From the NCBI GenBank assembly GCA_963556195.1, contig OY744519.1, positions 103,916,000-103,979,999 of the forward strand: a stretch of 64,000 nt of DNA. The letters are read 5' to 3'. Numbering within the stretch: position 1 is the first letter of the stretch; each line of letters starts with the position of its first letter. The notes beneath the pieces are model-generated. The model searched no databases, was not told the DNA's origin, and worked only from the letters and a program-made list of their open reading frames with translations. This document shows, one piece after another, positions 1 to 9,845 of the stretch. The translations under genes were made by a program, and so were the position numbers. Origin of the DNA: Sepiola atlantica. Lineage: Eukaryota; Mollusca; Cephalopoda; Sepiida; Sepiolidae.

Positions 1-183
1 AGAGGGAATTTGCTTACATTTCACTTGTGTTCTTACATGACAAAGTACAATATTATGAATACATACCGAGTTTAAAACCATACAACAATGTGACTATTTT
101 CAAGCTAAACGTGTAATTGAAACTAAAAATGAAACAAAATCATTTTTTTCATTTACATTTTTCTAATCAATGATGTTCTATCA

Positions 184-345
184 GGTCATCCCATAAGTTC
201 TGTCCGGATTTCATTTCTCTGAAATTTAATAAAAGTCAGAAGGTCAAATGGATCTAAGCAATATTGCCTCATGAATTATGTGCAGATCTCAACTCGCAAT
301 TTGCAGTTGCCTTCAGACAATTCATGAAGCACCAATTTTCCAAAC
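184..345 (+). mobile_element. mariner-like terminal fragment
   Basis: The stretch opens with GGTCATCCCATAAGTTCTGT, which resembles the terminal inverted repeat of mariner elements. A short AT-rich leader follows. I see no transposase reading frame and no matching right end, so this would be a truncated 5' end only. The call rests on the terminal motif and is tentative. Confidence 0.3.
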
Positions 346-447
346 TTAGCAACATTTCCAAGTTGTTGAAGAGGACGATGAACAGTTGTATAGTTTGAGA
401 GAAAGCTTCATTGACAATTTTTCAACTCATACTGCAGAGTTTTCATT

Positions 448-588
448 AGCGATGGAGCTACAAAACTCACTCAACAATCTGAATGTGAAGAGGAGGACCA
501 TACAATGCAACACTGTCTTGTCTGCCCTCTACTGCTCAACGGGCGCAGCTTGAAAGATCTTGCAGAGTACAACAATAAAGCAAAGGAC
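448..588 (+). pseudogene. LINE reverse transcriptase C-terminal fragment
   Basis: Frame-conceptual translation gives a Cys/His segment with EEEDHTMQHCLVCPLL followed by LKDLAEYNN. This closely matches the protein encoded on the opposite strand at 14045-14329. Such CxC...H...C tails end the ORF2 of several non-LTR retrotransposon lineages. Only this tail is present, so the copy is dead. Its relative at 14 kb is longer and shows the preceding LNRLRTRIGQ segment. Confidence 0.6.
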
Positions 589-728
589 TTCTTTTTGTTT
601 TTTTTACAATAAAGGTCATGCTTATCAAGGCCCAAAGGCAACTTGAGAATAAGAGTTAAAGAGTTTGACTGGTGGACGGTGAAACATCGCGATCACCGAC
701 ACGATGGTTGTAGTAGGGCAGAAATTGG

Positions 729-1040
729 CTATTTACAGGGACGGTTCAACAAGAACTTGTTTACGTTGGACTTGAAGACAACCATATTGTAGTCGGCAAG
801 GAAGCAGGCTTGTGGCACTGTGTTCCACAGACAGGCAGTTCTAGGAAAGAAACTCTGCCCATGGAAATCATTGACAATGGTACTAGTTAAGCAGGTTCTA
901 GTTGCAAATGTTTTACAGGGGGGGGGGGGGCATAAATTTGAGCTCAGTTGAGGACCTGCCATGAAAATAACGGTAGAGTAAAGAAAGACTAGCAACATCT
1001 CTTCTGCATAAAAAAGTGGGAAACTGTTGTATGACCACAT
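729..1040 (-). pseudogene. LINE (jockey/CR1-like) ORF2 C-terminus
   Basis: The minus-strand reading frame ends with a segment containing SFFPRTACLWNTVPQ and FKSNVNKFL. This is the typical C-terminal signature of CR1/jockey-type reverse transcriptases: Phe-Phe-Pro-Arg-Thr, then a Trp-Asn, then a Phe-Lys-Ser helix. Only about the last 75 residues look like coding sequence, and the first 30 are probably unrelated. DNA similar to 640-800 recurs at 41811-41960, covering the extreme C-terminus and the 3' flank. The copy is 5'-truncated, as is usual for LINEs. Confidence 0.6.
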
Positions 1041-1519
1041 GCTTCAAAGACACGCAAAGAAGAAGGGATGGTTGACATTAATACGCCCTGGAAACTGATT
1101 GGGCAGTGTGTGATCAAATCATCTAATGTGAAGAGAAATAAATGTTATGTTTACGACTGCTACAAGTGTGGAGTCACCTCTTCTCTGATCCGAAGTGGTA
1201 GTGCCTGTCAGAAGCGCATCTATGGGTTAAATAGAATCTATCATTTGCAGACCATTTACAAATTAATCTAAAAATTATTTGTATATAAAACATACATGCT
1301 TCTACGGCATAAGATGACATAAACAAGGGTTGATATGTTGTAAAAGCGAACCACCAACGAACCAAAAATATTTAAAAAAAATTTGTGACTTGTAAGTTGC
1401 CAAGAAAATATTGAAAAGAAAACCAAACATTTTAATTACTTTTAGCTTTTTGTTCTAGTATTTTATAAACCACGTTTTTTTGTACTTATTTTTTTGTCCT
1501 TATTTTTTTTTCTTTTCAG

Positions 1520-1618
1520 TTTGATGATATTCTCTCGCCACACCAAGTGGAAATCGGCATCTCAAAAATTCTTTCACTTTACAGTGATGTTTTTGATAAA
1601 CAATTTGATCGTTTTGAA
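1520..1618 (+). CDS. MIS12: MIS12 kinetochore protein, exon (first one in window)
   Basis: This internal exon encodes 33 residues, reading FDDILSPHQVEIGISKIL and then SLYSDVFDKQFDRFE. It is bounded by a pyrimidine-rich acceptor ending TTTTCAG and a consensus donor GTAAGT, with phase 0 at both ends. In animal MIS12 the equivalent segment sits at about residues 54-86, in the N-terminal helical head that packs against PMF1/NNF1. MIS12 is a subunit of the four-protein MIS12 complex, which links CENP-C at the inner kinetochore to NDC80 and KNL1. The roughly 50 preceding residues, including the family's start, are not visible in bases 1-1519, so the 5' exon or exons lie upstream of the window. The identification comes from the joined series of five exons rather than from this exon alone. 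Confidence 0.85.
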
Positions 1619-1724
1619 GTAAGTATTAAAAAAAACTTTTCTTTTAATTTCTGACATATACTCATTTTAAATTTATTTAATATCAATCCTCAAAGTTGAT
1701 GCTAGTTTTGTTTTATATTTAAAA

Positions 1725-2185
1725 CTAGAATGGCTACTCGGCATTGCTCGGGAGCATGGACAACAAAACACTTAAAACACTTCTCTCTCTATCTTTCTCT
1801 ATTCCCCCTATCTATCTTCTTCCTCTCTCCCACCCTTTCTCCCCTGCCTCTTCTACTCGACCTCCCTCTTCCTCTCTTCCCCTTCCCTATCAAAAATTTC
1901 CCCTCCTCTGACCGAGGAGAAAACAGATACTGTACTTTGATTCTAGCCTGAAGACCAAGAAAGTGTATTCACACTAAAGGTTGATATAAAAATCGTTTTG
2001 AATATGCCCCGACCCGACTAATTTTGTTTCCAGTGACACCCAAAAGAATGAATATCAGAAAAAAAAATGTGTCCATAATCTCTCTGAGACAATGCTGTAA
2101 AAGAATATATCAGTTTTGTGGTGTGTCTTGTGTAATTCTGACTTTTACCTAGACACACAAACACACAACCCACCCTTATAATAGA
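1725..2185 (-). mobile_element. Helitron-like non-autonomous element, both ends visible
   Basis: Read on the minus strand the element begins TCTATTATAAGG and ends with a short GC-rich hairpin region followed by CTAG. The flanking bases are A on the 5' side and T on the 3' side, as expected for Helitron insertion between A and T. The interior holds a pyrimidine-rich tract (1775-1890 on +) and a segment at about 2006-2160 that is closely repeated at 23790-23960. There is no coding capacity. It lies in the 25.8-kb MIS12 intron, about 100 bases after the donor. Confidence 0.65.
1951..1985. other. short unassigned stretch inside Helitron-like element
   Basis: This is the interior of the Helitron-like repeat, and nothing else is recognisable. 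It contains no exon signals. Confidence 0.3.
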
Positions 2186-2419
2186 TAATATCTTCCTTTT
2201 TAATTTATTTTACTCTACTTTTGAATTAAATTTTTTTTTTTTAATTTCTAAATCTATTTTGTTTTTATTTACGGATGTACCCACCCACATCAAATAAAAA
2301 GTTTGAGAAGAAATTAAATAATTTTTTTTTCAACAGCACATTTAGTGTTTACAGCAGAAAGTTTTAAATTAATTAAGGTTCTATAAATAAACATTTTAAT
2401 CTAATTATTTGATTCTCTT

Positions 2420-2583
2420 TGTAATGACTAACGAGAACGGACGTAACTTGGGAAAGCTTTATTCAGCACACAATGTCGGTACAGTATTAGTGATACTATT
2501 TATAGTGGTTAGTAGAAGCAGGAGAGTTCTCCAAAGGGGAGATAAGTCAGAGTAAGGAAAGTTACTCGTAATTATTCATTACA
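2420..2583 (-). repeat. 3' LTR of the Gypsy element
   Basis: This 164-bp repeat matches 6480-6643 except at three positions (2439 G/A, 2494 region A/C, last base A/G). On the minus strand it starts TGTAATGAATAA and ends GTCATTACA, giving the usual TG...CA ends. It contains AATAAA in TGCTGAATAAAG (a polyadenylation signal) and a TATAAATA box upstream of it. Confidence 0.92.
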
Positions 2584-2599
2584 TTCACCCCCTTTCTAT
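2584..2599 (-). other. Polypurine tract of the Gypsy element
   Basis: Read on the minus strand this is AGAAAGGGGGTGAA, directly adjacent to the TG that starts the 3' LTR. That is the expected position and composition for the plus-strand primer of an LTR retrotransposon. Confidence 0.75.
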
Positions 2600-2604
2600 T
2601 TTAA

Positions 2605-3411
2605 TCATAAGGGAATAAAGTCGTTCCATCGACCGGGCTTTTTGCTGGTTCTGTTGGAACGCCTCGGTAGTCTGATATCGGGAGTAGAATCAGGACTCTG
2701 GGTTTCTGAGTCTGACGATACGCAGGGGTCGATTTTCACTCTCCGTCCTGAGTTAGTATAAATCCGTCTCCTTCTGGGTGCGAGTGGTTGTGATTCTGAA
2801 AACAGGGGTTCTGAATCGGTTCGGGGATGAGCTCGTTTTGGAGCAAGTGGATGATCGTTCACCTCTGGCTCGTTCTGAGCACCTTGACTTTCTACAGATG
2901 TTATGGACTCCGTATCTGATGGTTGTACTGAGTCCGTAGATAAGTCATATGGTGCAGCTTGACCTTCAGCCAAGGTGGAAGGGTCTTGAGATGTAGGCGT
3001 CTCCCCGGGGGTTATATTGAGTGTAGGTATATCCCCTGCAGGTGCAAGGTCTCTAAGGGAAACAGTCAATTCTTTTCCATCAGAATGTCGTATCAACGCA
3101 TAATGTGGATTCGCCTCAATCAGTTCTACTTGGTTCGTTAATGGGTCATTCTTACTATGACGGACGAAACGTCTCAGAAGAACCGTTCCAGGTTTCGAGA
3201 GCCATGATGGAAGTGAAGTTCCCGCTGAGCTTCTTCTTTGGAATGGAAGAAACCTCTCGTGAGGCGTGGCATTTGTGTCTGTACATAAGAGCGTTCTAAT
3301 GGCGTACAGAGATTCTGGGAGAAGATCTTCCCAGTGGGTAATTGGGCATTTGCGGTTTGCGGCTGCTAGTTGTATGCTTTTCCATATTATACCGTTATAG
3401 CGCTCACATTA
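2605..3411 (-). pseudogene. Gypsy integrase C-terminal half (after an in-frame stop)
   Basis: This continues in the same frame as the integrase upstream, after a single TAA at 3409-3411. It begins with CERYNG, which supplies the glutamate of the integrase D,D,E triad. It then runs through a helical region to a Ser/Pro-rich, probably disordered, C-terminal tail of about 150 residues that ends with FIPL. I do not see a chromodomain. The stop lies where a glutamine is usual (CAA to TAA), so it looks like a point mutation rather than a programmed signal. Confidence 0.75.
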
Positions 3412-4446
3412 TGCGTTTCCCTGAGGGTGGTACGGCGTCGTCCGGCTTGTGGCTATTCCTCGTTCGTGAAGAAATTGTTTGAGTTGTTCAGACATAAAAG
3501 AGGCTCCACGATTTGAATGGATGTAGGCTGGAACACCAAAAATGGCAAATAAAGAGCACAAGCACCGTATCACCGATTTTGCTGATATGTCTGGACAAGG
3601 AAATGCGAATGGGAATCGTGAATATTCGTCGATGACGGTTAGAATGTAACGATTTCCATTATTAGATGGTAGTGGATTCTTAAAATCAATGTTTATTCTC
3701 TCGAATGGTTGTGTCGCTTTTATCAGTGTCCCGGTTTTAGGCCTGAAAAATTGTGGTTTATCTTCAGCACATATTGTACACGATTTTATCATTTTCTTTA
3801 CGTCATCCAAAGAATATGGTAGATTTCTGGTTCGTACAACGTGTGTCATTCGTGTTATTCCTGGGTGGCACAGTTCATTGTGTAAGGTCCGAAGCTCATC
3901 CGTGTTGGGTATCGAGCTACATACTCTCGATAGTGCATCAACCGCAGCATTCTCTTTACCGGGTCGGTAGATTGCATCAAAAGAAAAACAGGTGAGTTCT
4001 ATTTTCCACCTCGCTATTTTATTATTTTTGATTTTGCTTGTTGTCCTGGTGTTAAACATAAATGCGACGGATTTTTGATCAGTAATCAGTCTAAAATGTT
4101 GTCCGATCAAATAGTGTCTCCACTTTCTGAGTGCTTCCACTATAGCATAAGCCTCTTTTTCGATTGCTGAGTGTCGCTGTTCTGAACGCGACAAGGTCCT
4201 TGAAAAAAAAGCGACCGGACGCCCGGATTGTCTTAGAGAGGCAGCAATTGCATAATCAGATGCATCTGTCTCCACCACCAGAGGAATAGTGGGGTCTATA
4301 GCCGTAATTGCTGCATTGGCTATATCCTTTTTAATATTCTTAAAGGCCTCCATTGCTGTGTGCGAGAGAGGGAAAGTGTCCGTTTGTACCAATTGGTGAA
4401 TTTTGCTTGAAAAAGAAGCAATCCACTGTGAGTAATGTGCAAACAT
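3409..4446 (-). pseudogene. Gypsy RNase H and integrase N-terminal half
   Basis: The first 150 residues form an RNase H domain: TDASDYAIAASL near the start, IEKEAYAIVEAL and LITDQKSVAFMF further on, then the KENAAVDALSR link typical of Gypsy pol. The integrase zinc finger follows (HNELCHP, then CTIC), and then the core. The first catalytic Asp is in RINIDFKNP. The second position reads HSNRGASF, with Asn where Asp is normal. The frame stops just before the Glu. The start at 4446 is only the first Met after a frameshift: upstream homology continues in another frame at 4460-4480. With an altered catalytic residue and a stop this copy cannot make a working integrase. Confidence 0.88.
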
Positions 4447-5140
4447 ACCAAGGGTTCGTTTTAGGGCAGCATATTGGCAGGTTTAGCAGCGGCTTCAATC
4501 GTTCTGGGTCTGGTGACATAGATCCTTTGCTTACGGTATATCCTAATAAATTAATGGTGTCTACGCTAAAAGTACATTTATCGTTATTTAGTGTGAGGTT
4601 GTATTTTTTTATCGTCGCCATAAATCGTTTCAGATTACGATTATGGTCTGCATAGTTGTGTCCACATATTGTTACATTATCAATGTAGGCAAAAGTGCCC
4701 TCCAATTTTTCATCACTAATTATTTTATCCATAATTCGCTGAAAACTGGCAACACCATTCGTTACTCCAAATGGTATTCTTTTAAACTGGTAGAGGTGGC
4801 CATTTGCCTCAAAAGCCGTGTAGGGTCGATCGACTGGTTTGATAGCCACTTGGTGATAGGCATTTCTAAGGTCTAGTGTACTATACAGTTTATATTTAGC
4901 AATTTCGCTTATAATTTCATCTATCCGTGGTAGTGGGTACGCATCCAGTAGAGTAAACCTATTTATTGTTTGAGAGTAATCAATTACTAGTCTTTTTTTT
5001 TTTTGGTTTTCGGAAGATGTTATTACTACTTGTGCCCTCCATGGAGACTCACTCATTTCAATGATTCCTTCACCAAACATTCTCGTAATCTCGGTTTTTA
5101 TGAACTGTTTATCCTCAAGTGAGTAGCGTCTAGATTTCAT
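4340..5140 (-). pseudogene. Gypsy reverse transcriptase domain
   Basis: The RT domain is nearly complete. KSRRYSLEDK opens it, followed by MSESPWRAQVVI, then RLVIDYSQTINRF, and then the catalytic Asp in YSTLDLRNAYHQV. The QFKRIPFGVTNGVASFQR motif and the polymerase motif FAYIDNVTICG come next, then LLGYTVSKGSM. The catalytic box reads YIDN where most RTs have YxDD. After LLNLP the homology shifts frame, so the last 55 residues of this frame are not genuine. The frame is shared with gag-protease, from which one TAA at 5186-5188 separates it. Confidence 0.9.
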
Positions 5141-5185
5141 CGCTACAGGTTTGCAGTCTTGAGATAAATTATTAAAGAGAGATGG

Positions 5186-6142
5186 TTACTGAACATTGAC
5201 TGCTGTTAAACCACAAATGCTAAGGGCTGGTTTGGGTCCTCCGAAGGGAATCTCAATACGAAAATGATGCTGAAGAAAATCGTGCCCCGGTATCACGTCA
5301 CTGCAAAGGTTTTTCATTATCAAAAGTTTAATGTTTTTGTATGAAATATTTTTAAAAAGTAAATTAACCAGACAATATCCAATTACTTGTGATGATAAAG
5401 AAGCATTCGCCATAGACACACGAGTAGAACAAGAAAATATTTTCCAGTTATTAGCTGTTACAATATTAAAATTAATATAATTACTAGAACTGCCGGTGTC
5501 AATTAATGCATCAGTAGAAACGCCATTAATTTTAACCCGTATTATACTTTTCGAGAGGGAGTCTGGAGACGCAGCTGTTATAGTAGCTACCATGAGAGAG
5601 GCGATAGAATTTTTAGAAACATTATTTTTGGTAGATCTACACACCTTAGAAAAATGTCCCAATTTCCCACACTTGTGACACCTAGCATCTCTGGCCGGAC
5701 AAGAAAAACGAGGGTGTGTACTTAACCCACAAAAGTGGCATTTACGACCTGTAGAAGCAGCGGTAATAGGCAACTCTGAAAGGTTTGCAGTGCCCGGAAT
5801 TTCCTGGTTAGGGAAAGAAGTCACAGAGGAGGGGTCTGGAGAAGAATGCACACAAGAAGGGGCCGAATAACAAGAGTGTGTGTTGTTCAAAGCAGCACCG
5901 ACCGTATCCGACTGCAGGTAGAACACTGACTGTTTTTGGGCAATTTCGAACGTATAAGCCTGTTCGTAAGCTGTTCTGAGGTCCAGACATTTGTTTTCGA
6001 ACAGTCTTTGTCTTACCTGCACATTTTGGAGCCCGTTAATAAAAGCATCCATAATGTGCTCGTCTCGAATGTCTTCGGCAGACATTACCCGGAAATTACA
6101 GTCCTTGCTAAGAGTTCGTAATTCCTTTAAAAACTGCTCCAA
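5186..6142 (-). pseudogene. Gypsy gag C-terminal part and aspartic protease
   Basis: The N-terminal third is capsid-like (FLKELRTLSKDCNF, then IMDAFINGLQ). Two CCHC-type knuckles follow: CHFCGLSTHPRFSC, and then CHKCGKLGHFSKVC, which is a perfect CX2CX4HX4C zinc knuckle. The retropepsin active site is ALIDTGSSSNY, with the catalytic Asp-Thr-Gly intact. Gag and protease thus lie in one frame and continue, across a stop, into RT. The upstream frame is broken: the gag start is at 6457 and needs a frameshift between about 6240 and 6142 to reach this segment. Confidence 0.88.
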
Positions 6143-6238
6143 AGATTCGTCATTTTGCTGTCGCCGTGTAACAAGTAAATATCGCGAAAATATTTCATTT
6201 TTGGGCTTTTGGTAAGTGGTGTGTACTGTGTAATGTTT

Positions 6239-6457
6239 CTATAGCCTCTTCATAAGTGCTGCAGTCCATGATAATTTCGTGTATCGTGTGAGATACATAG
6301 TTAGTAGTCCGAATTTGTTTATCGGTCGTAGTGGATTTTCTGCATGCAACGTTTGCAAAAAGTTTTCAAATGTCGCTCTCCAATGAGTCCAACGTTGTTC
6401 AGAGTTAGAAGTGTCAGGTTCCACGTCGAACCGTTGTGGGCACATTAATTGTTCCAT
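6239..6457 (-). pseudogene. Gypsy gag N-terminus
   Basis: The ATG at 6457 lies four bases beyond the primer-binding site and starts a 72-residue frame. It contains WTHWRATFENFLQ, resembling the matrix/capsid start of Gypsy gag proteins. The frame ends at 6239, and the gag sequence resumes in another frame, so this is the broken 5' part of gag. The very short leader between primer-binding site and ATG is unusual. Confidence 0.7.
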
Positions 6458-6461
6458 GTTG

Positions 6462-6479
6462 ATTGTGTGCTGAATAAAT
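6462..6479 (-). other. Primer-binding site complementary to the element's own RNA 5' end
   Basis: Directly downstream of the 5' LTR the minus strand reads ATTTATTCAGCACACAAT. Seventeen of these bases are the exact reverse complement of ATTGTGTGCTGAATAAA in the LTR (6518-6534). That LTR segment begins 30 bases after the TATA box, where the transcript should start. There is no TGG-initial site that would match a tRNA 3' end. This arrangement is known from Tf1 and sushi elements, which self-prime. Confidence 0.72.
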
Positions 6480-6643
6480 TGTAATGACTAACGAGAACAG
6501 ACGTAACTTGGGAAAGCTTTATTCAGCACACAATGTCGGTACAGTATTAGTGCTACTATTTATAGTGGTTAGTAGAAGCAGGAGAGTTCTCCAAAGGGGA
6601 GATAAGTCAGAGTAAGGAAAGTTACTCGTAATTATTCATTACG
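6480..6643 (-). repeat. 5' LTR of the Gypsy element
   Basis: This 164-bp LTR is followed on the right by the CTCTT target duplication. It carries the promoter: TATAAATA on the minus strand at 6564-6557, with the inferred transcription start near 6534. AATAAA lies 10-15 bases further on, so R would be short. The terminal base is G where the other LTR has A. Confidence 0.9.
6557..6564 (-). promoter_or_regulatory. LTR TATA box
   Basis: TATAAATA on the minus strand lies 30 bases upstream of the A (6534) at which complementarity to the primer-binding site begins. The same box is at 2497-2504 in the other LTR. Confidence 0.6.
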
Positions 6644-6748
6644 CTCTTATTATTAAAAAAACATATCACAATCTTTGGAATTGGGGGAAAAAATATTGTT
6701 GAAAAATAAAAAAATAAAAATAAAACGAACATTATTTTTATTTTTAAA

Positions 6749-7009
6749 AGACATGTCCAGGGCTGCTGCCAGGAAAGTGGGCTCTCTCTACCATGTTAGA
6801 AAACTTCTCACACTGACCAGTATCCTATATCTCTACAAGGCCACCATTCACCCATGTATGGAATATTGTTGTCACATCTGGGCTGGTGCACCATCCACTA
6901 GTCTCTCTCTCTTAGACAGGGTAAAAAAAAAAAAAAGAGTCGCTAATCTAATAGGTCCCTCACTATCCACACAGCTCCAGCTCTTGTCCCACTGCCGCAA
7001 TTCAGTTTA
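6749..7009 (+). pseudogene. LINE (CR1/jockey-like, family A) RT C-terminal fragment
   Basis: The translation holds AARKVGSLYHVRKLL, then SILYLYKATIHPCMEYCCHIWAG and NLIGPSLSTQLQLLSHCRN. This is the thumb/C-terminal region of a CR1/jockey-type reverse transcriptase. The same segment occurs in the longer copy at 39040-40510. An A-tract inside it (KKKKR) suggests slippage. Another LINE begins within about 20 bases of its end. Confidence 0.75.
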
Positions 7010-7029
7010 GTTTTATGCTTCGGTGAAGC

Positions 7030-8335
7030 ACCAATGCTATATTTATTCCGAGACAAATGCAAGAGAAGTATCTTGGTGATAAGAAGAACCTGTATTTTGC
7101 TTTTGTGGATCTAGAGAAAGCGTTTGACAGAATAGCAAGAGATGTCTGTTGAGGTTTGTACAATTAGGAGCAAGCGAGTGGTTAGTGAAGCTTATTCAAG
7201 CAATGTACAGAAATGCTTAAAGCAGGATTAGAATTAACAGCACATTTAGCAACAGCTTTAATGTTAAAGTGAGAGTACATCAGGGTTCTCTACCAATTCC
7301 GTTGCTTTTCATTTGTTCTTTTTAGAAGCACTGTCCAGGGAGTTTTGTGTGGGTTTTCCGGAAGAGATGCTTTATGCTGATGATTTAATACTTGTCTGTG
7401 AAACAATGGATGACCTACTTGTTAAGTTAAAGACTTGGACGAATGCTATGGAAAGTAAAGGTCTGAGAGTGAATGTTACCATAATCAAAGTGATGATCAG
7501 TGGTTGTAGTGTTGAAAAACCTTTAGAAATAGAAAGATTTCCCTGCGCTGTTTGTGGAAAGGGAGTTGGGTGCAATTCAATCTTGTGTTGTACTTGTAAG
7601 CACAAGAAGTACAGTGGAATTACTGGTAGGTTGAGGGAGGATAACCAATTTGTGTACAAGAAGTGTAAGACAATGGAGACGGATGACAACTCAAATATGG
7701 AGAAAGTATATTTGGATGGTGAGGCTATGGAGGTTGTTCAGAAGTTTTGTTACCTTGGTGATACCATTAGAGCACAGGGTGGAGCAGGTGCTAGTATGAT
7801 TGCAAGAGTTAGGAGTGAATTGGTTAAGTTCAGGAAACTTCTGCCATTACTAACCAACAAAGCGTTACCACTGTTAACCAGGGTAAAAGTCTATCAGGTA
7901 TGTGTATGTAGTGTGATGATGTATGGAAGTGAAACCTGGCCAGTGAGGGTTGAGGACATGCGTTGTATATAGGGAAATGATATGAGAATGATACGATGGG
8001 TGTGTAATGTGAGTATTAAAGACGGGCTTAGATCTGACCTCAGAGGAAGATTAAATTGGGAGATGTTTGCAGAACAGGAGACTTCAGTGGTATGTCCACA
8101 GAATGGATGAGAGTTCTTGGGTCAGTAGATGTAGAACAGTTAAGGTAGCAGGTTCAGTTCACAGGGGAGTACCAAGGAAAACCTTTAATGAAGTGATAAA
8201 AATGGACTTGAGAGAAAGAGGGATAAATACATACCTAGTAAGAGATAGGTTAGTTTGAAGTCAATTTCTTAAAGTTGGACAACACATGCCAGTATGTAAA
8301 ATGGACGTTAAACCGAATATGATGATTTACATCTA
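7030..8335 (+). pseudogene. LINE family B: RT with cysteine-rich insert
   Basis: This is a non-LTR reverse transcriptase remnant. Motif A appears at about 7095-7130 as FVDLEKAFD, before a stop. The VHQGS motif is near 7270, and the catalytic box YADDLIL is at about 7371-7391. A cysteine-rich segment follows (CAVCGKGVGCNSILCCTC), then FCYLGDT, VMMYGSETWP and MRMIRW. The C-terminal part at 8067-8258 contains QNRRLQWYVHRMDESSW and a final MDLRERGI. Stops at 7149 and 7969 and missing palm sequence make it non-functional. A 3' tail with GATGATTTAC follows. Other copies of this family lie at 49800-50515 (minus) and 62520-62960 (plus). Confidence 0.85.
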
Positions 8336-9426
8336 TTAACTTTTCATTAGTGATGATTATTCGTTATTTCATTCCTTAGAAGTAAATACGTAGATTTATG
8401 CCGGGAGAATCTTTAACAGTTGAACGTGACTACAGTTAGAATGAACAAGAATTTAAATTGGAAAAAGTTCAGAGCTTGCATCATTAGATTTTAAAATTTA
8501 AATTATTTGCTTGTTATCCAAAGAATCTATATACTATTAAGAGGTTATGATTTTTTGAAGAGTTTTTCTGTTCATACACCAAATAAAAACATGTGATTAG
8601 TTGACAAAAAAGGAAGAGGCAGAATACACATTACTAAGGCAGTAGTTTTTATGATGTCAAATTGTCAAAAATGCTGAAAATTAATGAAAGTTGTTTTTTT
8701 ACACATGCCATACCTGAGTTCGAATCTCACATAAGTCTAAAGATTTTTTAAAACTGGATATGTGTTTTATAAAGTTAAAGAAGTTAACATGACATAACAT
8801 AAACAAACATTACATAAATATTAAAAAAAAAACTAAGTGACCGTTTTTTTTTTATAATCACCAAAATAAAACGTAGACAAAAAAGGTATCCGGCATTAGT
8901 TCAAAGCAAATTATTTTGGCTTATAAACATAGTTTATAAAAGTTAGGTAAAGATAGAAACTGACATACCCAGGTACTGTACTAACACTCTTATGGAGCGG
9001 GTATAAACTAGTAGGATTTAAAATAAATGGATTTGAGACATTTAAGACTGCCTGATCCTCATTCATACAAGATTCTATTAATTGAAAGGCGTTTCATCTT
9101 CATAAAGATGGCTTTTAGAATTTGCAGTCATTCTTGCAATTGTTTTTGCAAAGTATTTCAACATTATTGACTAAGAGTTTGTCTTATGTTTGTTAAGGGT
9201 TTGGATTTTTAAATGTAATGTAGCGTAATGGAACTTCTCATAAATGATAAATAATTATGCAAGACGGATGTTGCTGTGAATTCTATATAAGATGCTTCCT
9301 CCCCAAGATACAATCTCTAATAAAGCAAGTGAATTGATATTACAACATTGGACTTGTACAAGGATGGAGGTTGTTTTAACAGTTTATTAATAACCACAAT
9401 TTCCTAACTGATATCGATCATAAACT
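8336..9426. other. AT-rich intronic sequence, nothing recognised
   Basis: This MIS12 intron sequence has no coding similarity, clear repeats or RNA genes that I can see. Short homopolymer runs only. Confidence 0.5.
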
Positions 9427-9845
9427 CAGGGATGTGAATTATCCGCTTTTTGTAATTCAGAAAAAGCAGAATTATTATAAGAAAAGGCCAACTCATTAGA
9501 GTTTTACTTTATTTTTTCTCCAATTCTTTTGTCTTTGACACTCTCATGCTTTATCTTTCTTTCTCTTTTCCTGTTTTTTCTCTTTTTCTTCTTCCTTTCT
9601 TTGGCACATTTTGTCTTGCCTTGCTTTGCTTTCCTTTCCCCTCTCTCTCTGAAAAGGTTTATTTTGTCATACTTCAAACGATTCATAGGTAGGGGAGGTA
9701 GAAGACTTTTGTTTCATTAATGGCAATCTTCCTGTCTCCTTTCAAACATCAGTCAATACTTTCAGTATAAACAAAAGATATTGTAGATTAATACTCTTCA
9801 CAAAATCCCCCCCCCCCCACACACAGTGGGCTGGGAGGGTGAAAT

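Larger units (their letters stand above)
2420..6643 (-). mobile_element. Gypsy-type LTR retrotransposon, 4.2 kb, defective
   Basis: This is a complete LTR element in minus orientation. It has two 164-bp LTRs and a 5-bp target-site duplication CTCTT at 2415-2419 and 6644-6648. It also has a polypurine tract next to the 3' LTR, a primer-binding site next to the 5' LTR, and gag, protease, RT, RNase H and integrase in the Ty3/Gypsy order. The LTRs differ at only three sites that I can count, so the insertion is fairly recent. The coding region nevertheless carries at least one gag frameshift, a stop between protease and RT, a frameshift after RT and a stop in integrase. It sits in the first large MIS12 intron, antisense to the gene. 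Confidence 0.93.

Noticed and set aside
1..1519. N-terminal MIS12 exon upstream of 1520
   Set aside because: No frame resembling the MIS12 start was found in these bases, so the exon must lie outside the window.
9529..9720. Polypyrimidine open frame
   Set aside because: Leu/Phe/Ser-rich translation of a T/C tract inside a repeat, with no gene evidence.
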